NCBI GenBank assembly: GCA_902797985.1
Contig: CADBUZ010000005.1
Location: 62,001-126,000, forward strand
DNA length: 64,000 bases
Source of the DNA: an uncultured bacterium
GTDB taxonomy: Bacteria > Cyanobacteriota > Vampirovibrionia > Gastranaerophilales > Gastranaerophilaceae
Direction: 5' to 3'
In this document: positions 52,887 to 60,733 of the stretch, piece after piece
Layout of the letters: each line of letters begins with the position of its first letter
How positions within the stretch are numbered: position 1 is the stretch's first letter
The notes under the pieces: model-generated
Told to the model about the DNA's origin: nothing
Databases searched by the model: none
Seen by the model: only the letters and a program-made list of their open reading frames with translations
Made by a program: the position numbers and the translations under genes

Positions 52887-53624
52887 ATGATTCAAAATGG
52901 ATACTCTGAAAAAATAACTGTTAAATACTCTGAAACAGACCAAAATCTTGCAATGAAACCTTATGCGCTTTTAAACTTTTTACAAGACATAGCTAGTAAA
53001 AATGCAGAAGACAAAGGTTTTGGATATTCATTCATATATCCTAAAAACTATGCATGGTTTTTGATTAAATACAGAATGGAATTTTCTGAATATCCGTTTG
53101 ATGTACAAGATTTAACCCTTTCAACGGAAGCAAGAGGATATAACAAACTATTTGCATATCGTGATTTTGAATTATCAAAAAAAGACAAAATAATTGCAAG
53201 AATATCCAGCATGTGGTCAATTGTAGATATAGAAAATCGTTCAATGATACCTATAGGAACAGCTTTGGAAGGCTGCGAAAACATGACTACCTACACAAAA
53301 AGAGAAGACGACCTTAATTTTTCTAAGATAAGTGCAATTACTAACCCGACAATAGAAAAAGAATTTGAAGTCAGATATAATGACTTGGATGTAAACGGTC
53401 ACGCAAACAACGGGAATTATATAGTATGGGCATTTGAACCTTTAAGTTTTGATTTTAAAAATACCCATAAAATTAAAGTTTTAGATATGGTGTTTAAAAA
53501 AGAAGCAAAATTTGGAGAACAAATAATATCACAAGTTGAATTTAAAACAGAAGATACAACAATCCACAAATTAACCAACAAAGACGGTGACGATTTGTGT
53601 TTAATTCAATGCGAATGGACCTAA
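52887..53624 (+). CDS. Acyl-ACP thioesterase, second paralogue
   Basis: 245 residues, double hotdog. The second fold has NDLDVNGHANNGNYIVWA (about 165-183), the family's active-site motif with HANN in place of HVNN. It shares the family but not close identity with the protein at 4401-5195. It releases fatty acids from ACP. The ATG lacks a Shine-Dalgarno. Confidence 0.85.
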   Translation: MIQNGYSEKITVKYSETDQNLAMKPYALLNFLQDIASKNAEDKGFGYSFIYPKNYAWFLIKYRMEFSEYPFDVQDLTLSTEARGYNKLFAYRDFELSKKDKIIARISSMWSIVDIENRSMIPIGTALEGCENMTTYTKREDDLNFSKISAITNPTIEKEFEVRYNDLDVNGHANNGNYIVWAFEPLSFDFKNTHKIKVLDMVFKKEAKFGEQIISQVEFKTEDTTIHKLTNKDGDDLCLIQCEWT

Positions 53625-53657
53625 ATTCGGTCACATCTTTACCTAAAAATTGCATCT

Positions 53658-53693
53658 TAAGTGACTAAGTGACTGGGTGAATAAGTGACTAAG
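53658..53693. repeat. Octamer tandem repeat upstream of adhE
   Basis: TAAGTGAC, TAAGTGAC, TGGGTGAA, TAAGTGAC, TAAG: four and a half 8-bp units, best-preserved array of this family in the window. Confidence 0.75.
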
Positions 53694-53751
53694 AAAACAT
53701 TTCCTAATACCCCCTATATCGACAACAAACCCCAACAAAAATCGTACTAAG

Positions 53752-53854
53752 TTGTCACAATTTACAATTAAATCGTGACAAAATTACCAATATTAAGAAT
53801 TGTGAAAATAGAGGTTTTTAGGTGTTTGACTTACAATTATTTTTGTACTAAACT
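53752..53854 (+). promoter_or_regulatory. adhE promoter and upstream inverted repeat
   Basis: Promoter TTGACT (53826-53831), 17-nt spacer, TAAACT (53849-53854). Upstream, TTGTCAC (53752-53758) and GTGACAA (53775-53781) form an inverted repeat with a 16-nt spacer, and a lone TTGTGAAAAT lies at 53800. The half-site shapes recall Rex operators (TTGTGAA), but the spacing is wrong for a classical site. Regulation by the downstream Rex is plausible. Confidence 0.55.
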
Positions 53855-53897
53855 GAGAAATAAGGAAATAAATCACAATTAAAAAGGAGATATAAAT

Positions 53898-56549
53898 ATG
53901 CCAAAACTTAAAGAAAGACCTGCAGTAAAAGAAACTGCAAAGAAAAATACAAGCGGACTTGTAGACAGTATTGAAGCATTAAATGAATTGATTGCAAGAG
54001 TGAAAAAAGCTCAAACAGAATATTCAAAATTTACTCAAGAACAAGTAAATAAAATTTTCAAAGCTGCTGCAACTGCTGCTGACAAAGCTCGTATCCCATT
54101 AGCAAAAATGGCTGTAGAAGATACAGGAATGGGCGTTCTTGAAGACAAAATTATCAAAAACCACTTTGCTTCAGAATATATTTACAATAAGCACAAAAAC
54201 GCAAAAACTTGCGGAATTATAAAAGAAGACAGAATTAATGGTACAAAAATTGTTGCTGAACCTTTAGGAATCTTAGCAGGTATTATTCCTACTACAAACC
54301 CTACTTCAACGGCAATATTTAAATCACTTCTTGCTTTAAAAACAAGAAATGCAATTATCTTTTCACCACACCCAAGAGCAACAAAATCAACTATAGAAGC
54401 TGCAAGAATTGTTCTTGAAGCTGCAGTTGAAGCTGGTGCTCCAAAAGACATTATTGGTTGGATTGATACTCCTACAATGGAATTATCTGCAGAGTTATTA
54501 CACCACCCTGACATCAATTGCATTTTAGCAACAGGCGGTCCGGGTATGGTTAAGGCTGCATACTCATCAGGTAAACCTGCTTTAGGTGTTGGTCCTGGTA
54601 ATGTTTCTGCAGTTATTGACGAAACGGCTGATATAAAAATGGCTGTATCATCAATTCTTATGTCTAAAACTTTCGATAACGGTATGATTTGTGCTTCTGA
54701 ACAATCTGTTATCGTTGTTGAGGATGTTTACGAAGAAGTTAAAAAAGAATTTTTATACAGAGGTGCATATTTAGTAAGTAAGGCTGATGAAAAGAAAATG
54801 ATTGATTTACCTTTCATTGACCCTGCAAGAGGCACAGCACATCCATCAATAGTTGGTCAATCAGCATGCAAAATTGCTGAATTAGCAGGTTTCTCTATTC
54901 CGTCTGATTCAAAAATCTTGTTATGCGAAAGACCAAAAGTAGATTGGAATGACCCGTTCTCAAGAGAAAAACTATCTCCAATCTTAACTATGTATAAAGC
55001 TAAAAACTTTGAAGAAGCTGCTGAAATGGCATACGAATTAGTTTTAAAAGGCGGAGCAGGACACTCATCTGCTTTATACACTGACGAAAGAAAGTCTGAC
55101 AGAATTAACTACTATGCAGAAAAGATGCCATCTTGCCGTGTATTAGTTAACTCTCCATCATCTCAAGGTGGTATTGGTGACTTATTCAACTTTAAACTTG
55201 AACCATCATTATCTTTAGGTTGTGGTTCTTGGGGCGGAAACGCTGTTTCAGGTAATATTGGGGTAGAACACTTACTAAACTACAAAACTGTAGCTGAAAG
55301 GAGAGAAAATATGTTATGGTTCAAAGTTCCTCCTAAAGTTTATTTCAAAAGAGGTGCTATTGATTTAGCATTGAAAGAACTTCAAGGTAAAAAACGTGCA
55401 TTTATTGTAACTGACAGATTCTTATTTAACTCAGGTGCTGTTGACACAATCACAAACGCTCTTGATGAAATCGGAATTGATCACCAAGTATTCTTTGATG
55501 TTAAACCTGATCCAACCCTTGCTACAATCAAGCAAGCTATGGAAATCGTAAGACCATACGAACCTGATGTTATTATCTCGTTAGGCGGCGGCTCTCCAAT
55601 GGATGCAGGTAAGATTATTTGGTTATTATATGAACAACCTGACACAGATTTCTCTGATATCTCAATGAGATTTATGGATATCAGAAAAAGAATCTGTCAA
55701 ATCCCTGACTTGGGCAAAAAAGCTACAATGGTTTGTATCCCTACAACATCAGGTACAGGATCTGAAGTTACACCGTTTGCTATCATTACTGATGAAAAAA
55801 CTCATTACAAGTATGCAATCGCTGATTATGCGCTTACTCCAAATATGGCAATTGTTGACCCTAATTTCGTTGACGGTATGCCTAAAGGATTAACAGCTGC
55901 ATCAGGTATTGACGCACTTGTTCACTCAATTGAAGCTTATGTATCTTGTATGGCAACTAACTTCACTAATTCAAATGCTTTAGAAGCTACAAAATTAGTA
56001 TTTAAATACTTAGCTCGTTCATACAATGAAGGTGCTAATGATCCTATCGCTAGAGAAAAAATGCACTATGCTGCAACAATTGCAGGTATGGCATTTGCTA
56101 ACGCATTTTTAGGATTATGCCACTCTATGGCTCACAAATTGGGTGCTATGTACAGCATTCCTCACGGTGTTGCTAACGCACTATTAATTCGTCAAATTAT
56201 CAAATTCAACGCTGTTGATAAACCTACTAAACAAGCAATCTTCCCTCAATACAAGTTCCCTTGTGCTAAGACTAAATATGGTCAAATTGCTGATGAACTT
56301 GGTTTGGGAGGTAAGAATGATGATGAAAAAGTTGAATTACTTATCAAAGCCGTTGATGATTTGATGACTGAAATCAATCTTCCAAAATCAATCAAAGAAT
56401 TTGGTGTTAAGGAAGATGAGTTTATGGTAAATCTTGATGTCTTGGTTGAAAGAGCATTTGATGACCAATGTACAGGTGCTAACCCAAGATATCCATTGAT
56501 GACAGAAATTAAACAAATCTTCATCGATGCATACAATGGTGTTGTCTAA
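53898..56549 (+). CDS. adhE: Bifunctional acetaldehyde/alcohol dehydrogenase AdhE
   Basis: 883 residues, full length. N-terminal aldehyde dehydrogenase domain with catalytic Cys265 in NGMICASEQ and the NAD-site GVGPGN; C-terminal iron-dependent alcohol dehydrogenase domain with GGGSPMDAGK, TSGTGSEVTPF and His ligands in GLCHSMAHKLGAMYSIPHG. It turns acetyl-CoA to ethanol, oxidizing two NADH. AAAGGAG precedes ATG. It is followed by a terminator and by rex. Confidence 0.98.
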   Translation: MPKLKERPAVKETAKKNTSGLVDSIEALNELIARVKKAQTEYSKFTQEQVNKIFKAAATAADKARIPLAKMAVEDTGMGVLEDKIIKNHFASEYIYNKHKNAKTCGIIKEDRINGTKIVAEPLGILAGIIPTTNPTSTAIFKSLLALKTRNAIIFSPHPRATKSTIEAARIVLEAAVEAGAPKDIIGWIDTPTMELSAELLHHPDINCILATGGPGMVKAAYSSGKPALGVGPGNVSAVIDETADIKMAVSSILMSKTFDNGMICASEQSVIVVEDVYEEVKKEFLYRGAYLVSKADEKKMIDLPFIDPARGTAHPSIVGQSACKIAELAGFSIPSDSKILLCERPKVDWNDPFSREKLSPILTMYKAKNFEEAAEMAYELVLKGGAGHSSALYTDERKSDRINYYAEKMPSCRVLVNSPSSQGGIGDLFNFKLEPSLSLGCGSWGGNAVSGNIGVEHLLNYKTVAERRENMLWFKVPPKVYFKRGAIDLALKELQGKKRAFIVTDRFLFNSGAVDTITNALDEIGIDHQVFFDVKPDPTLATIKQAMEIVRPYEPDVIISLGGGSPMDAGKIIWLLYEQPDTDFSDISMRFMDIRKRICQIPDLGKKATMVCIPTTSGTGSEVTPFAIITDEKTHYKYAIADYALTPNMAIVDPNFVDGMPKGLTAASGIDALVHSIEAYVSCMATNFTNSNALEATKLVFKYLARSYNEGANDPIAREKMHYAATIAGMAFANAFLGLCHSMAHKLGAMYSIPHGVANALLIRQIIKFNAVDKPTKQAIFPQYKFPCAKTKYGQIADELGLGGKNDDEKVELLIKAVDDLMTEINLPKSIKEFGVKEDEFMVNLDVLVERAFDDQCTGANPRYPLMTEIKQIFIDAYNGVV

Positions 56550-56556
56550 ATTGATT

Positions 56557-56583
56557 AAGGGCTTTGTACAAATCAAAGCCCTT
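56557..56583 (+). terminator. Terminator of adhE
   Basis: AAGGGCTTTG, 7-nt loop, CAAAGCCCTT, then CCTTTCTTTATT. Confidence 0.8.
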
Positions 56584-56600
56584 CCTTTCTTTATTATAAA

Positions 56601-56653
56601 AGGTGATTATGATTCATGTGAATAAGTGTTTTTACTTATTCACACAATCACCT
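56601..56653 (+). promoter_or_regulatory. Extended hairpin in the rex leader
   Basis: Outer stem AGGTGATT/AATCACCT (56601-56608, 56646-56653) and inner stem TGTGAATAAGT/ACTTATTCACA (56617-56627, 56634-56644), with an 8-nt bulge. It lies between the adhE terminator and the rex Shine-Dalgarno (GAGG). The inner half-sites TGTGAA and TTCACA match Rex half-sites, so it may be a DNA operator for autoregulation, an RNA structure, or both. Confidence 0.55.
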
Positions 56654-56672
56654 GATAAAAATGAGGTAATTT

Positions 56673-57284
56673 ATGAATATTCCTGACAAGGCAGTTAATC
56701 GTTTATCTTTATACCATTTTATACTTGATGATTTAAGAGAAGACGAACAATATATATCAAGCACTAAAATAGCTCAATTATTAAATATAGACGATTCTCA
56801 AGTAAGAAAAGATATAAAATATTTAGACAACTCAGGCAAATGCAGAGTAGGTTATGATGTAAAAAAACTCAAATCTGCAATTGAAAAAAAACTCGGTTTC
56901 AAAGAACAAAGAGATGCTTTTATAATAGGTGCAGGAAATTTAGGTTCTGCACTGGCGAAATATGATAGTTTTTCAGATTATGGTTTGAAAATATTAGCAA
57001 TGTTTGATAACGATCCTAAAAAAATAGGAACTGTTATAAACGGAAAAGAAGTTTTTGATTTAACAAAAATTGGTAATCTATCAAAAAGATTAAATGTTAA
57101 CATGGCAATATTAACCGTTCCGAGAGAAACAGCAAAAGGAACGGCTTTATATCTTGCGGGGGCAGGAATAAAATATATTTGGAATTTTACTCCAAGTGTG
57201 TTAGATTTACCTAAGGATGTAAAAGTCTGGAATGAAAATTTGATAGGTAGTTTTTTAAGATTTAAGAATAATGATGAGGTATAA
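56673..57284 (+). CDS. rex: Redox-sensing transcriptional repressor Rex
   Basis: 203 residues, normal length. N-terminal winged helix (ISSTKIAQLLNIDDSQVRKDIKYL), Rossmann fold with GAGNLGSALAKY (about 87-98) for NAD(H), and the swapped C-terminal helix. Rex releases DNA when NADH is high, derepressing fermentation genes such as adhE and hydrogenases, its exact neighbours here. It leads the hydrogenase operon: the next gene starts 8 bp after its stop. Confidence 0.97.
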   Translation: MNIPDKAVNRLSLYHFILDDLREDEQYISSTKIAQLLNIDDSQVRKDIKYLDNSGKCRVGYDVKKLKSAIEKKLGFKEQRDAFIIGAGNLGSALAKYDSFSDYGLKILAMFDNDPKKIGTVINGKEVFDLTKIGNLSKRLNVNMAILTVPRETAKGTALYLAGAGIKYIWNFTPSVLDLPKDVKVWNENLIGSFLRFKNNDEV

Positions 57285-57291
57285 ATAAATA

Positions 57292-57522
57292 ATGACAACT
57301 GAAATAAAAGTATGCATGGGAAGTGCGTGTTTTGCTAAAGGAAATCAAGAAAATTTAGCATTCATACAACAATATATAGAAGAGAATAATTTAGATTCTG
57401 AAATAGAGATAATTGGTTCATTGTGTGAAAACAAATGCTCAGATGGGCCAAGAATAATAATAAATGATACTGAATATAAAAATATTACGCAAGAAAAAAT
57501 TATAGAAATATTGAAAGGTTAA
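57292..57522 (+). CDS. 2Fe-2S thioredoxin-like ferredoxin (NuoE/HfsA-like)
   Basis: 76 residues with CMGSACFAKG (8-17) and GSLCENKC, giving the four Cys of a thioredoxin-like [2Fe-2S] cluster as in NuoE and HndA. No NAD- or FMN-binding subunit is nearby, so its electron partner is not obvious. It precedes the sensory-type hydrogenase by 2 bp, fitting co-assembly with it. A paralogue lies at 60424-60681. Confidence 0.9.
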   Translation: MTTEIKVCMGSACFAKGNQENLAFIQQYIEENNLDSEIEIIGSLCENKCSDGPRIIINDTEYKNITQEKIIEILKG

Positions 57523-57524
57523 AA

Positions 57525-59252
57525 ATGAGCAAACTGTATCCTGTCTACACATTAAAAAATGAGTGTAACGATTGTTATAAATGCATTCGTGAATGTCACA
57601 TAAAAGCAATCAGAATACAAGGTGGAAGTGCATCTGTAATGGATGACAAATGTATAGCATGCGGACATTGTGTTACAATATGTCCGGCCGGAGCAAAAAG
57701 AGTAAGAAACGATATAGACACAGTAAAAACTCTTTTACTTGCAGGGAAAAAGGTATACGTATCATTAGCACCAAGCTGGGCAGGAGTATATAATATTTCT
57801 AAAGAAAAAATGATTGCAGTTCTTAAAAAATTAGGATTTGCAGGAGTAAGTGAAACTGCACTAGGCGCACAAGAGGTATCTATTGAAACAGCAAAACTGT
57901 TAAACAAAAAATCATCAGGTCTATTCATATCATCAGCATGTCCAGTTATTGATGATTATATCAGATTATATAAACCTGAATTTGCAAAAAATATTACACC
58001 TATAGCATCACCTGCATTAACTCATGCCGGATTATTGAAAGATATGATTGGAAACGACATTGAGGTTGTTTTCATAGGTCCTTGTATCGCTAAAAAAAAC
58101 GAAGCAGACAAACATCCTGATTTGATTAGTGTATCATTAACCTTTGATGAATTAAATTATTGGATAAAAGAGGAATTTATAGATATAGATAAAGTTGAAA
58201 CTGACGCCAGTTGTCATTTTGTTCCCGAAGGGGCATATGAAGGTGCTTTATACCCAATAGAAGGCGGGATGAATGAAACAATAAAACAAGTAGGAATAGA
58301 TAAAAATGATGTTACATTCATTAGTGTAAGTTCATTAGACGCATTTGACAAAGCACTAACAAATATAAATCCACAAAAAGTAGAAAATAAAATTTTTGTT
58401 GAAGCACTTGCTTGTACAGGCGGATGTATAAACGGACCGTGTTTATCAAGTGAAAAATCAAGAATTTTAATAACATCAGATATATATAAAAATACTAACT
58501 ATAGAGAAACCGTACCAAAAGAGCCAAGAAAAGTTGTTCCTATAGAATATATACCTGATCCTATAGAAAAAGTTGAATTTTCTATTGAGCAAGTATCAAA
58601 AGCACTAAGAAAAATCAGCAAACATTCTCAAGAAGACGAACTTAACTGTAGCGGATGCGGGTATGCAAGCTGCAGAGAATTTGTAAATGCTCTTATTGCA
58701 GGTAACGCAGAACCTTCACAATGTGTTTCATACATGAGAAAAATAGCAGTAAGAAAGGCAGCTGCAATGCTAAGATGTATGCCATCTGCAGTTGTAATAG
58801 TTGATTCCAATATGGAAATTGTTGAAACAAATGATTCATTTGAACATATGTTTTTAAGTGAAGAAATGTATGAAATTTTTGCATCACGTCAAGACGGTCT
58901 TGCCGGTGCTTCAATAGACAGAATTGTACCTTATAGTGAACTGTTTAAATCAGCTCTTGAAACAGGTAACGACATTCATCAAGAGCATTACGCAGTAGAC
59001 AACAAACTATATGATATTAGCATATTTACTATTGAAGATAATGAACTTGTCGGCGCCGTTATTTCAGACGTAACAAAATCAGAAATGGATAGAAGTAAAA
59101 TTGCACAAAAAGCAAGAGAAGTAATCACTAAAAACATTACTACCGTTCAAGAAATAGCAAGTTTATTAGGTGAACACATGGTAGAAACAGAATTGTTATT
59201 AAATTCTATTGCTGAAGGATTTGATTCTAACATTAGCGAAGGAAAGAACTAA
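57525..59252 (+). CDS. PAS-containing sensory-type [FeFe]-hydrogenase (HydS/HfsB-like)
   Basis: 575 residues. Two 4Fe-4S motifs (CNDCYKCIRECH; CIACGHCVTICP), an H-cluster domain with Cys139 in SSACPV, Cys187 in GPCIAKK and Cys297/301/306 in ACTGGCINGPC, a CGYASC Fe-S motif near 370, and a C-terminal PAS domain (about 420-540). The proton-transfer Cys of catalytic enzymes (TSCCP) is Ala here, as known for the sensory HydS of Thermotoga. It lies between a 2Fe-2S protein and a PP2C phosphatase, as in Hfs clusters. It probably senses H2 or redox state. Confidence 0.9.
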   Translation: MSKLYPVYTLKNECNDCYKCIRECHIKAIRIQGGSASVMDDKCIACGHCVTICPAGAKRVRNDIDTVKTLLLAGKKVYVSLAPSWAGVYNISKEKMIAVLKKLGFAGVSETALGAQEVSIETAKLLNKKSSGLFISSACPVIDDYIRLYKPEFAKNITPIASPALTHAGLLKDMIGNDIEVVFIGPCIAKKNEADKHPDLISVSLTFDELNYWIKEEFIDIDKVETDASCHFVPEGAYEGALYPIEGGMNETIKQVGIDKNDVTFISVSSLDAFDKALTNINPQKVENKIFVEALACTGGCINGPCLSSEKSRILITSDIYKNTNYRETVPKEPRKVVPIEYIPDPIEKVEFSIEQVSKALRKISKHSQEDELNCSGCGYASCREFVNALIAGNAEPSQCVSYMRKIAVRKAAAMLRCMPSAVVIVDSNMEIVETNDSFEHMFLSEEMYEIFASRQDGLAGASIDRIVPYSELFKSALETGNDIHQEHYAVDNKLYDISIFTIEDNELVGAVISDVTKSEMDRSKIAQKAREVITKNITTVQEIASLLGEHMVETELLLNSIAEGFDSNISEGKN

Positions 59253-59253
59253 A

Positions 59254-60411
59254 ATGTTTATAGATATAGACTGTTCTCAAAAGAAAAAATATAACCAAAA
59301 CGCATATGGAGATTTCTATTTATCAGGAAGATTTCCAAATATGAATCGTGTTGTGGCAGTTTTATCTGATGGACTAGGCAGCGGGATAAAGGCAAACATC
59401 CTTGCTTGTATGACCTCAACAATGTTATTGAAATTCCTTGAGAATAACTCTGATATAGAAAAATCTTGTGAAATAATTATGAACTCATTGCCGGTTTGTA
59501 AAGTCAGAGGAATTAGCTATTCAACTTTTTCTGCTATTGATTGCTATGAAAATGGGAAAGCAAAAATTGTTGAAGAAGGTAACCCTGATTTTATATGGAT
59601 TAGAGATGGTGAAGTCCAAAAACCGGAATACCAATCGATTCAGTCAAAAACCTTTAAAAACAGAAAAATGAAAGTCTATAATATCCACCTTGAAAAAGGA
59701 GATAGAATAATCTTTTGCTCTGATGGAGCAACACAGGTTGCTATGGGTTCGAAAGCATACCCTCTGGGATTAGAAAGAAAAGGATTAATAAAAATTATTT
59801 TAAATAAACTTGAAGAAAATCCTGAAATTTCATCAACAGAATTAAGTAATTATTTGGTCAAACAAATAGAACTTATTGCTCCAAACAGAGAACTAAAAGA
59901 TGACACGTCAATATTATCAATATATTGCAGAGATCCCAGAGAATCTTTAATATTTACAGGTCCACCGTACCATCAAGAAAAAGATAGCTATTATGCTAAT
60001 ACATTTAATAAATTTAAAGGTAAAAAAGCTATTTCTGGGGGAACTACGGCAAATATTATATCAAGAGAATTAAACATTCCTGTCACAGCAGACATGTCAT
60101 TAAACACCGGTAAATTACCGGGATTATTAAAAATGGAAGGCATCGATTTGGTAACAGAAGGAATTTTAACATTAACTAAAACTTTAGAATACTTAGAAAA
60201 TGGAAAGAGTGAAAAAGACGCAGCAGAAGCACTAATGAAATTTATGTTAGATAGCGACTGCATAACATTCTTAGTCGGCGCACAAATGAATAAAGCTCAC
60301 TATGATCCAAATCTGCCTATTGAAATTGAGATAAGGAAAAATGTAGTAAAACAAATTGCTAAAGTTTTAGAAGAAAAATATTTAAAAAAGGTTACGGTAC
60401 AGTTTATATAA
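59254..60411 (+). CDS. PP2C/SpoIIE-type serine phosphatase
   Basis: 385 residues from ATG at 59254, 1 nt after the hydrogenase stop; GGAAAG precedes it. A TTG 15 codons upstream is less likely. PP2C metal-site motifs: VLSDGLGSGIKA (about 34-45), FCSDGATQ (about 152) and KDDTSILSIY (about 218). The C-terminal 150 residues are of the SpoIIE-associated type but form no other known domain. It may relay the sensory hydrogenase's signal by dephosphorylating an unknown anti-sigma-type protein; none is in the window. Confidence 0.88.
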   Translation: MFIDIDCSQKKKYNQNAYGDFYLSGRFPNMNRVVAVLSDGLGSGIKANILACMTSTMLLKFLENNSDIEKSCEIIMNSLPVCKVRGISYSTFSAIDCYENGKAKIVEEGNPDFIWIRDGEVQKPEYQSIQSKTFKNRKMKVYNIHLEKGDRIIFCSDGATQVAMGSKAYPLGLERKGLIKIILNKLEENPEISSTELSNYLVKQIELIAPNRELKDDTSILSIYCRDPRESLIFTGPPYHQEKDSYYANTFNKFKGKKAISGGTTANIISRELNIPVTADMSLNTGKLPGLLKMEGIDLVTEGILTLTKTLEYLENGKSEKDAAEALMKFMLDSDCITFLVGAQMNKAHYDPNLPIEIEIRKNVVKQIAKVLEEKYLKKVTVQFI

Positions 60412-60423
60412 AGGAGTTCAATT

Positions 60424-60681
60424 ATGGAAAAAATCAAAGTGCAAGTATGTTTAGGTACAACATGTTTCGTAATGGGTGGAGCAAATTTACAAGAATTAAA
60501 TGATATTATTCCAAGAAAATATGGAGACAAAGTAGAAGTTGTTGGAAGCAATTGCTTGGGCTTATGTTCAATTCAATGGGAATATTCTAAAGCACCTTAC
60601 GTAAAAGTTGATGATGAAGTTGTTCATGAAGCAACTGTTGAAAAAGTTTTAGAAATGATTGATAAAAAACTAGGCAAGTAA
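60424..60681 (+). CDS. 2Fe-2S thioredoxin-like ferredoxin, second copy
   Basis: 85 residues with CLGTTCFVMGG (9-19) and GSNCLGLCS for a thioredoxin-like [2Fe-2S] cluster. AAGGAG precedes ATG. It resembles the protein at 57292-57522 and sits just before the catalytic hydrogenase, so each hydrogenase has its own small 2Fe-2S partner. Confidence 0.9.
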   Translation: MEKIKVQVCLGTTCFVMGGANLQELNDIIPRKYGDKVEVVGSNCLGLCSIQWEYSKAPYVKVDDEVVHEATVEKVLEMIDKKLGK

Positions 60682-60733
60682 ATATATTATTTTTAAGATA
60701 TAATATATTATGAACAGAGGAAAATAAAATAAA

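Noticed and set aside
53752-53781. Classical Rex operator upstream of adhE
   Set aside because: The halves TTGTCAC and GTGACAA are 16 nt apart, not 4, and differ from the consensus; retained only as a possible inverted repeat.
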